A DNA stretch of 45,516 nt. It comes from Streptomyces sp. NRRL F-5123 (GTDB lineage Bacteria > Actinomycetota > Actinomycetes > Streptomycetales > Streptomycetaceae). The notes beneath the pieces are model-generated. The model was not told where the DNA came from, ran no database searches, and saw only the letters and a list, made by a program, of their open reading frames with translations. The stretch lies in assembly GCF_000721495.1 (NCBI RefSeq), contig NZ_JOHY01000078.1, positions 1 through 45,516 on the forward strand, in the 5' to 3' direction. Below are positions 8,341 to 16,051 of this stretch, piece by piece; position 1 is the first letter of the stretch, and the number at the start of each line of letters is the position of its first letter. A program made the translations under genes and the position numbers.

Positions 8341-9429
8341 ATGCATCCGGTGCCGAGCGGGGAAGGCTGCCCGCCGGGGAGCGCGGCAGGTGGTGTGGTC
8401 GGCACGCAGCGCGACGAGGAAGCGGCGCTGGCGCTGTACGAGGCGCTGCGGGCGCGGAGCAGGTTGCCGGGCGGCAGCCCGCCGTCCCCCGACGAGCTGT
8501 ACGCGGCCGCGGAGCTGGACGAGGCCCAAGGCGGCCGCGGCTGGCGGCGGTTGGCGGATCTGGGACTGGTGCAGATACGCGACGGGGTCGCGGAGGCCGT
8601 CGACCCGGACGCCGCACTCGCCCGGGCCATGGACCGCTACCAGGCCAACGCCACCGAGCAGTTGCGCAACGGGGTGCGTCTGCAGCGCGTCACGGAGGCG
8701 CTGATCGCCGTCTACCGCCCCGCGGTTCAGCGCGAGACGCGCGAAACGCGCGAGGTGGCGGTGGAGTTCGTGTCCGAGCCGCGGCGCAAGCAGCGCATCC
8801 GGTTGGACCTGTCGGACGCGGCGCGCGAACGCATCGACTCGATGCACCCGGGGCCGATGCCGAGGATCGAGGTCCTGGAGGCCTCGCTCGCGCACGACCG
8901 CTCGCTCATGGAGCGCGGTATCAAGAGCCGTGCGATCTACCCGATGTCGTGCCTGGCGTCGCCGAAGTACGCCCGCTGGCTGCACGATCTGGCCGACGCG
9001 GGCGTGGAGTTGCGGCTCATCGACCACGCGCCCTTCGACCTGCTGACCTTCGACTCGAACGCGGCTCTGATGGCCGCGGACCCCGAACACCCCTCGGACA
9101 CGCTGATCGTGGTCCGCGGCGCGGCCCTGATGCGGGCCTTCCGCGCCGTGTACGAGGACTTCTGGCTGCGCGGCCGGCCGCTGGCGCACTCGGCGGGCGG
9201 CGGCACGGAGGACGCGGACGCCGTCACCACGCAGGAGCGGGTCATCATCCGCCTCATGGCGTCGGGGCTCAGCGACGACCAGATCGCCCGCAAGCTGGGC
9301 GTCCACCGCCGTACGGTGCAGCGCGCTATCGCCAAGCTCATGGAGCGGCTGAACGCCGCGAGCCGCTTCGAGGCGGGCCTGAAGCTCGCGCGCGACGAGG
9401 AGTTCGCGGGGCTCTTCACCGGGGTGTGA
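8341..9429 (+). CDS. LuxR-type (GerE HTH) transcriptional regulator
   Basis: A 362-aa regulator. The C-terminus carries a LuxR/GerE helix-turn-helix (TTQERVIIRLMASGLSDDQIARKLGVHRRTVQRAIAKLMERL). The N-terminal part has a winged-helix-like segment (DELYAAAELDEAQGGRGWRRLADLGLVQI) as in TrmB-like proteins, followed by a PLD-like sensor region (SRAIYPMSCLASPKYARWLHDLADAGVELRLID). No receiver domain is present, so it is an orphan regulator. The start at 8341 is a choice among in-frame options (8287 is the alternative). It converges with the unknown 9470 gene and lies near the decarboxylase-like gene, whose control it might take part in; that link is inference. Confidence 0.8.
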   Translation: MHPVPSGEGCPPGSAAGGVVGTQRDEEAALALYEALRARSRLPGGSPPSPDELYAAAELDEAQGGRGWRRLADLGLVQIRDGVAEAVDPDAALARAMDRYQANATEQLRNGVRLQRVTEALIAVYRPAVQRETRETREVAVEFVSEPRRKQRIRLDLSDAARERIDSMHPGPMPRIEVLEASLAHDRSLMERGIKSRAIYPMSCLASPKYARWLHDLADAGVELRLIDHAPFDLLTFDSNAALMAADPEHPSDTLIVVRGAALMRAFRAVYEDFWLRGRPLAHSAGGGTEDADAVTTQERVIIRLMASGLSDDQIARKLGVHRRTVQRAIAKLMERLNAASRFEAGLKLARDEEFAGLFTGV

Positions 9430-9469
9430 CGGCCCCCGGGCGGTGCGGTGCCGTCCGGGCCACGGCGGC

Positions 9470-10363
9470 TCAGCGCGGCGCCGCCGGGAGGTGGTCGGCG
9501 AGGCGGCGCAGCAGGGCGGCGATCGGGCCCTGGAGGCCGGGCATCGTCGAGATGAGCAGATGGACGAGGGAGAAGCCGAGCGCCGCGGTGTCGGCGGTGT
9601 CGGCAGTGCGCAGCCATGCGGTGACGGCGAGGCGGGCGGCCTTGTCGGCGCCGAGCGCGGCGCCCTGGCCGTGCAGCCGGGCGGCGGCGACGGTGGCGTA
9701 GTGGGTGGCCGCGGGCCAGTCGCCGTCGCGGGCGGCGTCCCCGGCGGCCCGGCCGAGGGCCGCGGCGGGGTCGGTGTCCGCGCCGGGTGCGAGGGCGCAC
9801 AGGTCGTGCGGCATGTTCACCGGGTCGCCCCAGCAGGGGTCGGGCGGGCGGCGCGCGGGCACCGGCGGGGCGGGCTGCGGCGCCGGGTGGGCGGTGCCGT
9901 CTGCCTCGACGAGCAGCCGCTCGACCCTGCCGTCGGGGTGGCCCACGGCGACGTGCGTGGCCCGGCCGGTCTCGCGCGCCTGCCAGGCCGCCGCGGACCA
10001 CGCCGGGTGGGTGTCGTCGGTGAGGCCGCGCGCCTGCGACATGACGGTTCCCCAGGTGTGGACGGTGCCGCCCGGCAGGACGGCCACGCTCACCGGCGTG
10101 ACGGGCGCGGCGTCCGCGGGCCCGGCGCCGAACCAGTCCCCGGTCCACGGCGTGGTGGCGACGGGGATGACCGGCACCCTGACGGGCACCAGCCACTCCG
10201 CCCCCGTCCCGCCCCCGCTCCCGGGTTCCCGCCCGCCGTACGGGCCGGGCTCCGGCTCCTGGTCGCCGTACCCGGCGCCGGACCAGGTCCCGTGCAGCCA
10301 TGGCGAGGCGCCGGAGGCGTGCGCGTCCGGCGTCGGGGGCTCGTACGGGTAAGGGGTGGGCAT
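9470..10363 (-). CDS. Hypothetical protein of 297 aa
   Basis: No family recognised. The first 55 residues are Pro/Gly/Tyr-rich and low complexity (MPTPYPYEPPTPDAHASG), the middle part has short beta-like stretches (VSVAVLPGGTVHTWGTVMSQ), and the C-terminal 110 residues look helical (ALGRAAGDAARDGDWPAATHY). There is no signal peptide or membrane segment. GGGACGG precedes the ATG. It lies downstream of the decarboxylase-like gene on the same strand, but 298 bp containing tandem hairpins and a 27-bp repeat separate the two, so co-transcription is doubtful. Confidence 0.62.
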   Translation of the reverse strand: MPTPYPYEPPTPDAHASGASPWLHGTWSGAGYGDQEPEPGPYGGREPGSGGGTGAEWLVPVRVPVIPVATTPWTGDWFGAGPADAAPVTPVSVAVLPGGTVHTWGTVMSQARGLTDDTHPAWSAAAWQARETGRATHVAVGHPDGRVERLLVEADGTAHPAPQPAPPVPARRPPDPCWGDPVNMPHDLCALAPGADTDPAAALGRAAGDAARDGDWPAATHYATVAAARLHGQGAALGADKAARLAVTAWLRTADTADTAALGFSLVHLLISTMPGLQGPIAALLRRLADHLPAAPR

Positions 10364-10415
10364 GTTCAGCCGTCCCGTGGGGAAGGAGCCGCGCCGGTCG
10401 CGAGGCCGACGAGGC

Positions 10416-10469
10416 CGGGACGGGCGGCGCAGGCGGGACAGGCGGGACGGGCGGCGCAGGCGGGACGGG
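10416..10469. repeat. 27-bp tandem repeat, two units
   Basis: Two adjacent 27-bp units (10416-10442 and 10443-10469) differ at one base; degenerate copies continue to about 10535. One forward frame reads as Gly-X-X triplets and the reverse as Ala/Pro/Val, but third positions are not biased as in real genes here. A second 27-bp repeat of similar Gly-X-X logic lies at 12088-12187 on the other side of the decarboxylase-like gene. Confidence 0.75.
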
Positions 10470-10560
10470 CGACAAGGCCGGGACAGGCGCCGAGACCTGG
10501 GCGGGCGGCGCGGGCGGGACGGCGGTGCCGCGGGGTCTGCCGGGCCGGTGAAGGGTGGGC

Positions 10561-10623
10561 CCGCACCCGCACGTCGCCAAGCGTGCGGGTGCGGCGGCGC
10601 CCGGCTCTGCCCGGGCCGGGCGC
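10561..10623 (-). terminator. Tandem hairpins after the decarboxylase-like gene
   Basis: Two stems follow one another. CCGCACCCGCACG (10561-10573) pairs perfectly with 10582-10594, and GCGCCCGGC (10597-10605) pairs with 10615-10623. They lie 39-101 bp after the stop of the minus-strand gene that ends at 10662 and are its likely terminator. Confidence 0.65.
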
Positions 10624-10661
10624 CGGTCTGAGGGTGTGTGCGGCGTGGCCGGCCGGCGCGG

Positions 10662-11897
10662 TCATCGGGTCACCCAGGCGGTACAGGGTTCGGAGGCCGG
10701 GCGGGGGAAGGGGACGGTCGGGAGGGGGCCGCCGGCGAAGAGGTCGCGGCACAGGGCGTCGACGCGGGCGGGGGTGACGGGCGGGAGGGCGGTCAGGCAG
10801 GCGTACGGGCCCGCGGTGGTGAGCCGCCAGCGGGCGCACACGTCGGCGGCGGGGCGGGGGAAGCGGACGGTGAGTCCGTGCCCGGTGGGCACCGCGGGGT
10901 AGCCGGCGGCGGTGATGTGCCCGGCGGCGTAGTCGGCGGTCGCGTAGCAGGTGCGGGAGAGCGCGCGCACCCCGTCGTACCCGCGGTCGCGCAGGGCGGC
11001 CCACAGCAGCGCGGTGGCCAGCGGGTTGGGGGTGCGGCCGCCGTTGCCGCGGGCGGGCGGGACGGCGCCCGCGGTGAGCAGCACCCCGCTGGGGACGGGC
11101 AGGCCCAGCAGCCCGTGCGCGGTGAAGGAGAGGCTGTCGGCGCCGTCCCGCAGGTCCCAGGCGGGGCCGCGGCCGCCGAAGGGCGCGGTCAGGCCGGCGG
11201 GCCCGGCCTCGACGTGGACGTGGACGGGCCCCGCGGGCGTGGCGGCGGCCCGTATCGCGGCCAGGTCGTCGCCGCCGGTGCCGCCCGCGGTGTGGGTGGT
11301 GGCCAGCACGATCGCGCCGCCGGGGCGGGCCGCCGTGAGCTGGGCGAGCGCCGCGGTGTCCATCACGCCGTCCTCGCCCTGCCGGACCTCGACGACGTCC
11401 AGCCCGAGGCGGTGGGCGTGCCGGGGGGCGGCGTGGTGCGCGGCTGCGGTGACGTACAGCGGCGCGCCGGGCAGCGCGCGGCGCGCCGCCCGCAGCCCGC
11501 CGAGGACGCCCTCGGCGGCCCCGCCGGTCACGTGGCCGTGGACGCGGCGGCGGTCGCCGAGCGCGAGGTCGGTGCAGAAGTCGACGACGGCCCGCTCCAG
11601 GCCCAGCACGGTCGCGACGGCCTCGTCCGCGCCGGGGCGGGGGCCGCGCGGCTCGTCGAGGTCGGCGAAGGCGGCCAGCAGCGCCGCGTAGTCGCCGCCT
11701 TCGGCGGACGCGGGGAAGTCCATCGCCGTGTTCTCCGGGCCCGCGGCGGCGGCGCGTTCGGCGGTGGCGCGCAGGGCGGCGACGAGGGCGGTGAGGCGGC
11801 CGCGTGTGCCCGCGGGGTCCGCGCCGGTCACGCCGACCCGGTCCCGCGGCGGGGGCGGCGCGGACGCGGACGCATCGGCGGGCGGCTCGTACGCCAT
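10662..11897 (-). CDS. Group II (histidine-decarboxylase-like) protein lacking the PLP lysine
   Basis: A 411-aa protein that follows the PLP-dependent group II decarboxylase fold step by step, closest to bacterial histidine decarboxylase as I recall it. GHVTGGAAEGVLGGL matches the phosphate/cofactor loop, AIVLATTHTAGGTGGDDLAAI the strand before the cofactor Asp, and GNGGRTPNPLATALLWAAL the late NGxTP motif. The critical positions are changed. Where the family has S-x-H-K the sequence reads T-A-H-G (Gly262, codon GGG at 11112-11114), and the pyridine-binding Asp (HADAA) is Glu230 (HVEAG). It therefore cannot form the internal Schiff base and should not be a normal decarboxylase. GGAGGTCGTC before the ATG at 11897 fixes the start. 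The coding frame is intact with normal codon use, so it is a pseudoenzyme rather than a pseudogene. Confidence 0.78.
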   Translation of the reverse strand: MAYEPPADASASAPPPPRDRVGVTGADPAGTRGRLTALVAALRATAERAAAAGPENTAMDFPASAEGGDYAALLAAFADLDEPRGPRPGADEAVATVLGLERAVVDFCTDLALGDRRRVHGHVTGGAAEGVLGGLRAARRALPGAPLYVTAAAHHAAPRHAHRLGLDVVEVRQGEDGVMDTAALAQLTAARPGGAIVLATTHTAGGTGGDDLAAIRAAATPAGPVHVHVEAGPAGLTAPFGGRGPAWDLRDGADSLSFTAHGLLGLPVPSGVLLTAGAVPPARGNGGRTPNPLATALLWAALRDRGYDGVRALSRTCYATADYAAGHITAAGYPAVPTGHGLTVRFPRPAADVCARWRLTTAGPYACLTALPPVTPARVDALCRDLFAGGPLPTVPFPRPASEPCTAWVTR

Positions 11898-12087
11898 GAC
11901 GACCTCCAGGAGACGGCAGCGCGTGACGTGGTGGGGGGCCGGCGGGAGACGCCGGCCCCCCACGCGACTCGCCGAAGACTCCCCCCCGAACCGGACAGCG
12001 CGGACCGGTGGCCTTCGGCGCACCCCTGCCGCGGCCACGGGGGCCGGAGCCGGGAGCGAGGTGGTGCGGGATCCTGCAAGTGGTGCG

Positions 12088-12187
12088 GGCACTACGGGTG
12101 TTGCCGGTCCAGCGAGCACTGCGGGTGTTGCCGGTCCAGCGGGTGCAACGGGCGCGACGGGTCCAGCGGGCCTTGCGGGTGCTGCGG
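12088..12187. repeat. 27-bp tandem repeat, about 3.7 units
   Basis: Units at 12088-12114, 12115-12141 and 12142-12168, plus a partial unit, share GGGTGTTGCCGGTCCAGCG or variants. In the forward frame they read as collagen-like Gly-X-X triplets (GVAGPA, GATGATGPA, GLAGAA). Third-position G/C is mixed in every frame, unlike the real genes here, so coding is not supported. Confidence 0.75.
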
Positions 12188-12241
12188 CACGGCAAGCGGT
12201 TCCGCCGGTACCACCCGCGCCCCGTCGCCGGGCCGTGGTGT

Positions 12242-12263
12242 GTACCAACGGGAGAATTGGTAC
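12242..12263. promoter_or_regulatory. Inverted-repeat operator candidate GTACCAA-N8-TTGGTAC
   Basis: Perfect 7-bp arms around an 8-bp centre, with the half-site GTACCAA again at 12408-12414. A second short inverted repeat (TGTCC-N6-GGACA) lies at 12391-12406, next to a TTGACC (12369). All are in the divergent 795-bp region between the decarboxylase-like gene and the XRE regulator, which is also locally lower in G+C, as expected for a control region. The rest of 11898-12692 shows no supported gene. Confidence 0.4.
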
Positions 12264-12692
12264 CCGACGCGCCGCCCCTTCCGCCACGAACGCTGGCGTA
12301 CGCATCCACACCTCCCGATCAGGCATTTTGTTCCCCTGTCAGCTCTCGGCAAGCCTGTGAGCTGGTAATTGACCCTTCCCGTCGATCCATTGTCCAAAAT
12401 GGGACACGTACCAATGTGGACAGACCCGCCGTACACGGCCGCGCAAGTGTGCGGATTCGGCCCCGCGGCACAAAATCCCAGCTCGGCGGGCCGGACCGGC
12501 CCGGTCCGACGGAGTGTCACTTCCCGCCATTTCTCGAACCATGCTCAGATCCGCTGGTCATCTGCCCCGCGAAGGGCCCCGGTTGACACCCCTCGCGGCC
12601 GGCGCGGAGCATCGGAGCGCCGGTCGCCGCACGGTGCCGCGCACGTGCCGCCACCCACCGTGGCCGGAAGTCGGGGATCGGAGGAGATGCGC

Positions 12693-13478
12693 ATGGTGGC
12701 TCACCGCGAGGGTCCTCCGCCGCTCATCCACGGCTTCCTCCGCCAGGCGCGCCGCGCGCACGGCGCGTTGAGCCAGCACGACGTGGCCGGCTGCGTGGGT
12801 GTGTCGACGCGGCTGTACCAGGGCTGGGAGAGCGGCGTCCGGAGCATCCCGGTGCACCGGCTGGACGCGCTCGCCACGGCGCTGGGCCTGGACGCGGAGC
12901 GGCGCGACGAGCTGTGGGTCATCGCCAGCGGGGACTTCCCGCCGCGCGGCCCCGGCCGCCCGGACCCCGGGGCGGTGAGCGGCTGGACGTCGTACCTGCG
13001 GCTGCTGCCGGTGCCGGCGCTCGCGGTGGACGCGGGATGGCGCATCGAGGAGAGCAACACGGCCTGGCAGGGGCTGTTCCTGGCAGCGGGGCAGCCGGCG
13101 CCCGCCAACCTGCTGCGCTTCGTGCTGTTCAGCCCGTACGCGCGGCGGTTGTGCGGGGACTGGGCGGCAGGCTGGGCCACACCGTTCCTGCGGCAGTTGC
13201 GGCTGGAGGCGGAGACCCGGCGGAGCCCCGAACTACGGGCCGTGGTCGCGGAGATCGCCGGGCGCGACGACGCCGATCCCGAACTCGCCGCGCTGTGGCG
13301 GGGGGTGCACACGTCGAGCCGGGTCGCGCTGCACGACGACGGCCAGGTGCGGCTGCTGGTCCCGCCCGCGGGCGGCCCGCCGAGTTACGTCCGCACGCTC
13401 GTCTCCTCCCCCGCGCACGATCCGCGCCGCCGCATCGTGACCTTCCTGCCGACCACGCGGGCCGCCGACGCGGCTTGA
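12693..13478 (+). CDS. XRE-family regulator with MmyB-like ligand domain
   Basis: A 261-aa regulator. An N-terminal helix-turn-helix (LIHGFLRQARRAHGALSQHDVAGCVGVSTRLYQGWESG) is followed by the MmyB-like ligand-binding domain: PVPALAVDAGWRIEESNTAWQGLF, then LLRFVLFSPYARRLCGDWA and PELRAVVAEIAGRD. Proteins of this type are common orphan regulators in Streptomyces. GGAGGAG lies six bases before the ATG at 12693. The gene is divergent from the decarboxylase-like gene and converges on the MauE operon. A 36-bp palindrome after its stop separates the two transcription units. Confidence 0.85.
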   Translation: MVAHREGPPPLIHGFLRQARRAHGALSQHDVAGCVGVSTRLYQGWESGVRSIPVHRLDALATALGLDAERRDELWVIASGDFPPRGPGRPDPGAVSGWTSYLRLLPVPALAVDAGWRIEESNTAWQGLFLAAGQPAPANLLRFVLFSPYARRLCGDWAAGWATPFLRQLRLEAETRRSPELRAVVAEIAGRDDADPELAALWRGVHTSSRVALHDDGQVRLLVPPAGGPPSYVRTLVSSPAHDPRRRIVTFLPTTRAADAA

Positions 13479-13498
13479 GACGGCGGGACCTGACGCGC

Positions 13499-13534
13499 CG
13501 CGCCCCCGCCGGGCAGCTGCCGGGCGGGGGCGCG
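13499..13534. terminator. 36-bp palindrome, bidirectional terminator
   Basis: Two 18-bp arms meet at CAGCTG with one mismatch. It lies between the stops of the converging XRE regulator and MauE-like genes and probably ends both transcripts. Confidence 0.65.
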
Positions 13535-13545
13535 GGCCGGGCCGG

Positions 13546-14451
13546 TCAGGTGGCCATGGGGAGCGGTGCCCGCCCTGGGACAGGGGTGGGCACGGCGGAC
13601 GGGACCACCTCGCCGGTCACGTCGTCGATCACCGAGACGCGCACCGCCGGGTGCGGCGCGGAGTCCACGGTGAGCGTGAGGTCCAGCGCGAACAGCACGC
13701 TCGCCGGGTGCGAACCGCGGGCGTCCCGGTACGCGCCGGTGTAGTGCAGCACCCGCCAGCCCTCGTCGTCCCAGTGGTCGAGCAGGCCGGAGCGGACGAT
13801 CGGCATGGCCGACTGCCAGGCCAGCGAGTTCTCCAGCAGCTCGACGCTCGCGGCGACCGGCACCCGGTCGCCCGCGCCGCCGCCCGGCGGCAGCGGGTGG
13901 CCGAACAGCCGCAGCCCGGCCCGCCGCAGCGGCACCCGCAGCGTCCGGTCGAGGTCGGCGACGAGCACCGCGAGGACCGCGGCGGCGAGCACGAGGACGC
14001 CCGCGGAGCCGGCCGGGCGGTCGGCAGCTTGCGACCACCACGGGGCGTCGGCGGTCGCGGCCACGACCCCGCCGGCCACCACCAGCCCGGCCCGGGTGAA
14101 GGCGCGCACCCCGATCGGGCCCTCCGCGCGGGCGCTGCACCCGCACGACGACTCCGGCGCGGTGGCGCGGGCGTAGGCCAGGTAGCCGGTGAAGCCGGCC
14201 CCGAGCGCGGCGGTCGCGGCACCCGGCGCCACCGCGTCGGGCGCCGCGAACAGCGCGGCGGCCAGCGCGAGTTCGACCGCACCGACGGCCCGCAGCGCGA
14301 GCGTGGCACGGCGCCCGTCGTTCAGCACCCGCACCAGAACGGTGTTCGCGGCCAGTTGGGCGGTCTGCCGGCCGAACGCCTTGCCGGCGCCCGTCATGAC
14401 CAGCAGCACCGCGCACACCAGCGGCGCGAGGTTGGAGACCAGCGGAATCAT
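13546..14451 (-). CDS. MauE/DoxX-like redox membrane protein with extra C-terminal domain
   Basis: A 301-aa protein. The first 165 residues hold four to five membrane segments of the MauE (methylamine utilisation E) type: PLVCAVLLVMTGAGKAFG, ALRAVGAVELALAAALF, FTGYLAYARA and AGLVVAGGVVAAT. The diagnostic CGC pair (Cys103, Cys105) sits after the third. MauE proteins are thought to pass electrons or disulfides needed to mature the cysteine-rich methylamine dehydrogenase small subunit. The last 120 residues (VPVAASVELLENSLAWQSAM onward) form an added soluble domain. It is the third gene of an operon, starting 13 bp after the Tat-protein stop, so a role in oxidising the cysteine-rich first gene product is a strong contextual inference. 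Confidence 0.78.
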   Translation of the reverse strand: MIPLVSNLAPLVCAVLLVMTGAGKAFGRQTAQLAANTVLVRVLNDGRRATLALRAVGAVELALAAALFAAPDAVAPGAATAALGAGFTGYLAYARATAPESSCGCSARAEGPIGVRAFTRAGLVVAGGVVAATADAPWWSQAADRPAGSAGVLVLAAAVLAVLVADLDRTLRVPLRRAGLRLFGHPLPPGGGAGDRVPVAASVELLENSLAWQSAMPIVRSGLLDHWDDEGWRVLHYTGAYRDARGSHPASVLFALDLTLTVDSAPHPAVRVSVIDDVTGEVVPSAVPTPVPGRAPLPMAT

Positions 14452-14464
14452 GGCGCGCCTCCCG

Positions 14465-15085
14465 TCAGTGGCCGAGCGAGACGCGGGCCATGTCGATGTG
14501 GCCGTCCGCGGGCCGCCAGGCGCCGAGCACCTGCGCCTCCTGCCCGATCCGGGTACGCGACAGGTCCGCGGTGAGCGCGCCGCCGAGGTAGGAGGCGGTC
14601 GTGGTGTCGGGCACGATGTGGCCGACGACCTCGTTGCCGCCGTGGTTGAGGTGCAGCCGGTCCTTGGCGATGCCGCGGATGGTGACGTAGACGTTGACGA
14701 TGTTGACCCACACCGCGTCGGCGGCGATGGTGCCGTCGGGCATGGCGGCGCCCCGCGCGTAGAGGCCGTCGCCGGCCTCGATGGCCTCGGCGGTGGTGGT
14801 GCGCAGCTTCCAGATGCTGGTGGCGTTGGTGAGCTGGACGAGGTGGCGCTCGCCGTGCGAGCCGGCGACGTCCAGGACGTTGCGGTTGATGGCGACGACG
14901 CGGCCCTCGGCGAAGGCCGCCGGGATCGCGGCGTCGAGCGAGGGCATCGGCTCGGCGAAGGCCGCCTCGGCGTCGAGGCCGCCGAGGGCGGAGGCGCCGA
15001 CGATGGTGGCGCCGCCGATCGCGGCCGTGGTCAGGAAGCGCCGGCGGTCCAGGTGGCGCCCGCCGTTGTCGTGGCTGTTGCTCAT
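14465..15085 (-). CDS. Tat-exported beta-rich protein without cysteines
   Basis: A 206-aa protein that starts MSNSHDNGGRHLDRRRFLTT, a clear twin-arginine signal (DRRRFL), followed by a hydrophobic stretch and a likely cleavage near AEA/AFA (residues 38-44). The mature part of about 160 residues is predicted beta-rich, with short repeats such as GRVVAINRNVLDVAG, LVQLTNATSIWKL and GIAKDRLHLN, and ends GAWRPADGHIDMARVSLGH. This resembles small OB-like DUF5666-type domains, but I am not sure. It has no cysteine. AGGAAAGGA precedes the ATG. As the middle gene between a signal-less cysteine-rich protein and a MauE-like protein, it could carry the former across the membrane by a Tat hitchhiker route. 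Confidence 0.75.
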   Translation of the reverse strand: MSNSHDNGGRHLDRRRFLTTAAIGGATIVGASALGGLDAEAAFAEPMPSLDAAIPAAFAEGRVVAINRNVLDVAGSHGERHLVQLTNATSIWKLRTTTAEAIEAGDGLYARGAAMPDGTIAADAVWVNIVNVYVTIRGIAKDRLHLNHGGNEVVGHIVPDTTTASYLGGALTADLSRTRIGQEAQVLGAWRPADGHIDMARVSLGH

Positions 15086-15128
15086 GTCGTCCTTTCCTGG
15101 GGGGAGTCGGGGGCGGGGGGCGCCGCGG

Positions 15129-15551
15129 TCACTCGTAGATGTAGACCGGGAGCTTGCCGGAGCTGAGGCTGCCGATCGCGGAGAAGGCGGACGGCGTCAG
15201 GTCGATGACCCGGTTGGTGCGGCAGGTGCCGTTGCAGCAGGTGGCCTCGCCGCAGAAGCTCTTGGTGCGCGGGCCGCAGTCGGCGAGCGTCACGCAGACG
15301 GTCGCGCCGGAGCACTGGTGCTTGACGTTCATGGTCGCGCCGCAGGTGCGCCGCGGGATGCCCTCGCCGCACAGGTCGGGGCGGGTGATGTCGTAGCAGG
15401 CGGCGGAGAGGTTGGGCCAGGCCGCCATGTGCTGGCTGGACTGGCAGGTGCCGCAGGCGCCGGTGCCGGCGCTGCCGCAGGAGCCCCAGGCGTTGCCGCA
15501 GCAGAACCAGGTGGCTTCACCGCGCCAGAGGTAGGTCGATCCGCAGGCCAT
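15129..15551 (-). CDS. Cysteine-rich double-psi beta-barrel (RlpA/expansin-like) protein
   Basis: A 140-aa protein with 16 cysteines (residues 3, 17, 18, 25, 33, 36, 52, 61, 70, 80, 86, 92, 100, 105, 106, 110), enough for eight disulfides. The fold is suggested by the double-psi beta-barrel signatures: GEATWF near the start, CVTLADCGP with Asp91 where RlpA has its DxGP motif, and RVIDLTPSAFSAIGSLSSG followed by a final LPVYIYE strand. No signal peptide precedes it: the ATG at 15551 has GAAGGGA in front, and the upstream in-frame extension is not signal-like. It is first in an operon with a Tat protein and a MauE-like protein. RlpA relatives bind or cut peptidoglycan; activity here is unproven. 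Confidence 0.75.
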   Translation of the reverse strand: MACGSTYLWRGEATWFCCGNAWGSCGSAGTGACGTCQSSQHMAAWPNLSAACYDITRPDLCGEGIPRRTCGATMNVKHQCSGATVCVTLADCGPRTKSFCGEATCCNGTCRTNRVIDLTPSAFSAIGSLSSGKLPVYIYE

Positions 15552-16051
15552 GTCGCGTTCCCTTCGGAGGTGGCGCAGATCTTTGTGACCTGCGCATGAC
15601 AATGCGATCAACGGGGGTGTGCGCATCCCGGCGGCGCGGGAATGGGTGTACGCGAGGACGAATAAGCATGCCCATGACAAGGTCGGTTACGTGCCCGCGC
15701 CGTTGCGGTGACGTGCCGGGGGGGTACGGCGGAGGGGTGCGGTGGAGCGGGTGCTGCCGTGTGCGGTTTCCGCGTACGAGTGCGGTTCCGTACGGGCGCG
15801 GTGCGTTCCGTGCGGATGCCTGGCGGTGCGCTTGCGGGCGAAGCGGTCTCGTGCCTCGTGCGGGCCTGCCCCGGGCTGGGCCGGATGCGTCTGATGTGCC
15901 GGCAGTGCAAGGTGGAACACCGCAATGATGCGGGATTCTACGCGCGTACGGAAGAGCCCGAGCGCTCTCGTTCGCCGTACGGCACACGGCCGGGACGCGC
16001 GCCGCCGGCGCGAGGACGGCCGTCAGGAGCACGCCGGGCGGGGCGGGGGGC
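15552..16051. other. 500-bp gap upstream of the cysteine-rich operon
   Basis: No gene is supported. The stretch near 15580-15690 is lower in G+C than the surroundings and should hold the operon promoter. The section 15710-15870 is dominated by GTGCGG/GTACG repeats. Short open frames here show neither third-position bias nor family motifs. Confidence 0.5.

Noticed and set aside
11898..12326. N-terminal extension of the decarboxylase-like protein back to 12326
   Set aside because: A perfect ribosome site lies at the ATG 11897, and the upstream part is repeat-derived with poor codon bias.
11728..12360. A collagen-like protein gene on the plus strand
   Set aside because: The Gly-X-X stretch is only about 35 residues, third positions lack the G/C bias of real genes here, and the frame overlaps the decarboxylase-like gene start.
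15552..15680. Signal peptide for the cysteine-rich protein from an upstream start at 15680
   Set aside because: The extension has no n-region charge, hydrophobic core and cleavage pattern, and the ATG 15551 has its own ribosome site.
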